Below, piece after piece: positions 62,172 through 64,000 of a stretch of 64,000 nt of DNA. The position numbers and the translations under genes are program-made. Under the pieces are notes generated by a model. That model ran no database searches, had not been told where the DNA came from, and saw only the letters and a list, made by a program, of their open reading frames with translations. Source of the stretch: CAWCUK01 sp963798775 (GTDB lineage Bacteria; Bacteroidota; Ignavibacteria; Ignavibacteriales; Ignavibacteriaceae); NCBI GenBank assembly GCA_963798775.1, contig CAWCUK010000001.1:992001-1056000 (forward strand), written 5' to 3'. Numbering within the stretch: position 1 is the first letter of the stretch; every line of letters begins with the position of its first letter.

Positions 62172-64000
62172 TTAAACTTTTATTGTTTTTAAATCCGTTA
62201 TAATTTTTGTTACATCGGCGTATCTTTCCGCAGGATCTTTTGCCAGACATTTTTCAACAACTAATTCTAATTCAGCCGTAACTGATTGATTAAAAAGTGA
62301 AGGAGGTTCCGGCACAGTATTAAAAATAGAATGAATTAACGCAATTTCATTTTCGCCCTTAAAAGGAATTCGATTTGTCAAAAGTTCATAAATAACAACA
62401 CCGAATGAAAAAATATCGGTGCGGCTATCTATATAAACATTTGTAATTTGTTCGGGAGCAACATAACCTAAAGTGCCAATAATAGTTCCTAATGAAGTCA
62501 TTGTAGTAACTAATGTAGATTTGGATAAACCAAAATCCATAATAACCGCTTCATTATTGTAGTTTAGCAATATATTATTTGTTTTTATATCCCTATGAAT
62601 AATTTCTTTTTTATGAATTTCATGTAACCCGCCGCAGATTTGAAGTGCGAATTTCATAACTTCAGAATTTTTAAGCGGGAAATTTTCTACCAGATATTTT
62701 TTTAACGTTCCACCCGGCAAATATTCCATCGCTATAAAACCCTTACCCGCAGCCTCACCGGTTTCATATACTTTAATAATATTCGGATGATTAAACCCGG
62801 AAAGTAATCTACCTTCACTGCTGAAACGTTTTTTATTCTGATCATCTTTTAATAATTCTTCATTCAGAATTTTAACCGCGACTGTTTTTTTGGAATTTAT
62901 ATCGAAGGCTTTATAAACTTTCCCCATACCACCTTCGCCTATAAGTTCTTCTATTTTAAAATGAGATATAAACTTCGCTTCATTTTTTCGAATTATTTTG
63001 CCTGCCGTATATATCCATCCAAACCCAATGGCCACAACGCCTATTAATGGAGAGAAAGTTTTAACCGCTTCATTATTTAGTATGGTAAAATGAACTATTA
63101 GAAAATAAACAATTATAAGCGCGGGAATAAAATACCATGCCTTTACAATTTTCTTTGCACCGGCTTCTATTCCATAATAAACTAGTAAGGCAACAATAAT
63201 AAAAAGATAAATAAAGTTGAAGATTCTCTTTTGCGGCTTAAACAAAATCAAACTGCGTATAATTGATTTTTTAGAGCGAATAAAACCGCTCTCTAAAAAT
63301 GAGCTTTCATAAAAACTAATTAAACTTCCGGTCTTGATGTTATTTTTTATTCGCATTATTCCTGAAGGGAATATAACTTTAATGTTATAAGTATAATCCG
63401 GTTTTGCGCCGAAATGAAGTTCGGAAATATTTTTATTAACAAGCGGGGTAGCTCCTAAACCGACTGTTTTTAACTGTGTATATATCTGTTTTCCTTGCTT
63501 AAACGCTTCAATATAAACTTTTGCTCCTATCGCGTTCCTATTACTTTCATCACCGAAAACCTTAACTTTTATGAAATTATTATTATTTAAATTATTCCTG
63601 TAAAAAATTGAACGCTCTCCTTTTCCGAGTGATTGTCTTGAACTGCCGATATATAAATCAACATCGCCGTCATTATCAATATCGGCGAATGAAGGATTTC
63701 CCAGAAAATTTAAGCCGACTTGCCGGGATACTTCTCTAAAACTTTTACCTTTCTCGTTTATAAATAACTTTGATGAAATAAAAATATCTTCATAACCATC
63801 ATTATTTACATCCGCCGTATTTAAAATACCGCCGGAGGGTGCGGGATGAGAAATATTTTTTTGAAGACCAAATGCTTTTGAAACATTAGTAAAACTTGCG
63901 TTTCCATTATTTAATAAAAGCCACGGCTCCGATTTTTGATTCATTACAATTATGTCGGTGTTTCCGTCATTGTTAAAATCATCCGCAGCGGCTACCATCG
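62172..64000 (-). CDS. Receptor-like Ser/Thr protein kinase with FG-GAP and ASPIC/UnbV ectodomain, partial
   Basis: The gene enters from the right edge, so its N-terminus is missing; 608 residues are visible. Residues 1-135 contain FG-GAP/VCBS repeats (VAAADDFNNDGNTDIIVMNQ, TADVNNDGYEDIFISSKLFI, ADIDNDGDVDLYIGSSRQS), 140-230 an ASPIC/UnbV-like domain (RNAIGAKVYIEAFKQGKQIY, VIFPSGIMR). Three membrane helices (about 259-277, 287-307, 316-335) lead to a cytoplasmic eukaryotic-like kinase: IGEGGMGKVYKAF, VAVKILN, HRDIKTNNILL, MDFGLSKS, GYVAPEQ. All catalytic residues are present. With outside N-terminus and three helices, the kinase faces the cytoplasm. Probably co-transcribed with the sigma-54 activator. 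Confidence 0.9.
   Translation of the reverse strand, partial: MVAAADDFNNDGNTDIIVMNQKSEPWLLLNNGNASFTNVSKAFGLQKNISHPAPSGGILNTADVNNDGYEDIFISSKLFINEKGKSFREVSRQVGLNFLGNPSFADIDNDGDVDLYIGSSRQSLGKGERSIFYRNNLNNNNFIKVKVFGDESNRNAIGAKVYIEAFKQGKQIYTQLKTVGLGATPLVNKNISELHFGAKPDYTYNIKVIFPSGIMRIKNNIKTGSLISFYESSFLESGFIRSKKSIIRSLILFKPQKRIFNFIYLFIIVALLVYYGIEAGAKKIVKAWYFIPALIIVYFLIVHFTILNNEAVKTFSPLIGVVAIGFGWIYTAGKIIRKNEAKFISHFKIEELIGEGGMGKVYKAFDINSKKTVAVKILNEELLKDDQNKKRFSSEGRLLSGFNHPNIIKVYETGEAAGKGFIAMEYLPGGTLKKYLVENFPLKNSEVMKFALQICGGLHEIHKKEIIHRDIKTNNILLNYNNEAVIMDFGLSKSTLVTTMTSLGTIIGTLGYVAPEQITNVYIDSRTDIFSFGVVIYELLTNRIPFKGENEIALIHSIFNTVPEPPSLFNQSVTAELELVVEKCLAKDPAERYADVTKIITDLKTIKV

Noticed and set aside
1..64000. 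tRNA, rRNA, CRISPR array or prophage
   Set aside because: No cloverleaf with a T-arm GTTCGANTC core, no rRNA-like conserved block, no regularly spaced direct repeats with spacers and no phage structural genes were found by eye.

Overview
The window looks like a chromosomal stretch from an AT-rich, Gram-negative member of the Ignavibacteria or a close relative in the Bacteroidota/Chlorobi group. The evidence is a type IX secretion sorting tail of the YPNPFNPST kind on a secreted metalloprotease, a TonB-dependent receptor with a carboxypeptidase-like N-terminal domain, an OmpA protein with thrombospondin type 3 repeats, SusC/SusD-era style lipoproteins, and frequent FG-GAP/PQQ propeller proteins. 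No tRNA, rRNA, CRISPR array, prophage or intact insertion sequence was seen. The assignment is an inference from protein style, not from a marker gene search.

Layout. 0-10 kb is core metabolism and envelope: proS (left-truncated), a YceH-like protein, an ion transporter, pyrophosphatase, a CaCA exchanger, a U32 (TrhP-like) protein, pepT, OmpA and a CPBP protease. 10-19 kb holds surface-sugar genes (UDP-sugar dehydrogenase, UDP-GlcNAc 2-epimerase, a GT4 glycosyltransferase), mgtE and pdxB. Almost every gap there carries copies of a palindromic intergenic repeat that is not seen elsewhere in the window. 19-36 kb has a TonB protein, trhO, an ECF sigma operon with a translationally coupled leader ORF, a class II photolyase, ilvD, and a probable redox operon (ECF sigma factor, zinc anti-sigma, OsmC, FmdB-type zinc ribbon, exported rhodanese). 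It ends with an operon led by a cNMP-GAF-HATPase protein that has lost its phospho-accepting histidine, followed by miaA, a GT2 enzyme and a GlcD-like oxidase. 36-40 kb is a run of secreted proteins: PQQ propeller lipoprotein, two small or medium exported proteins and a matrixin-like T9SS protease. 40-51.5 kb is cysS followed by a cluster yggS-divIVA-punA-membrane protein-ileS-dksA-lspA-lspA-rluD. Its backbone matches the order of the Bacillus division cluster. 51.7-64 kb has pta, a glutathione peroxidase, a TonB receptor with its lipoprotein, a histidine kinase, a TerB-like protein, malQ, a receiver fragment, a sigma-54 activator with a GAF domain, and the end of a receptor-like Ser/Thr kinase with an extracytoplasmic FG-GAP/ASPIC-UnbV region.

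Data quality matters here. I can reconstruct 17 single-base insertions, 2 single-base deletions and 1 in-frame TGA across ten otherwise well-conserved genes. Several are essential (proS, cysS), most insertions lie in short homopolymers, and removing them restores full-length proteins exactly. Sequencing or assembly error is the most economical explanation, so I annotate these as single genes and mark the break positions.

The best candidates for undescribed biology are the receptor kinase plus GAF/sigma-54 activator pair at the right edge, the secreted protease operon with a possible TIMP/netrin-like neighbour, the histidine-less cNMP-GAF sensor, and the redox ECF operon.
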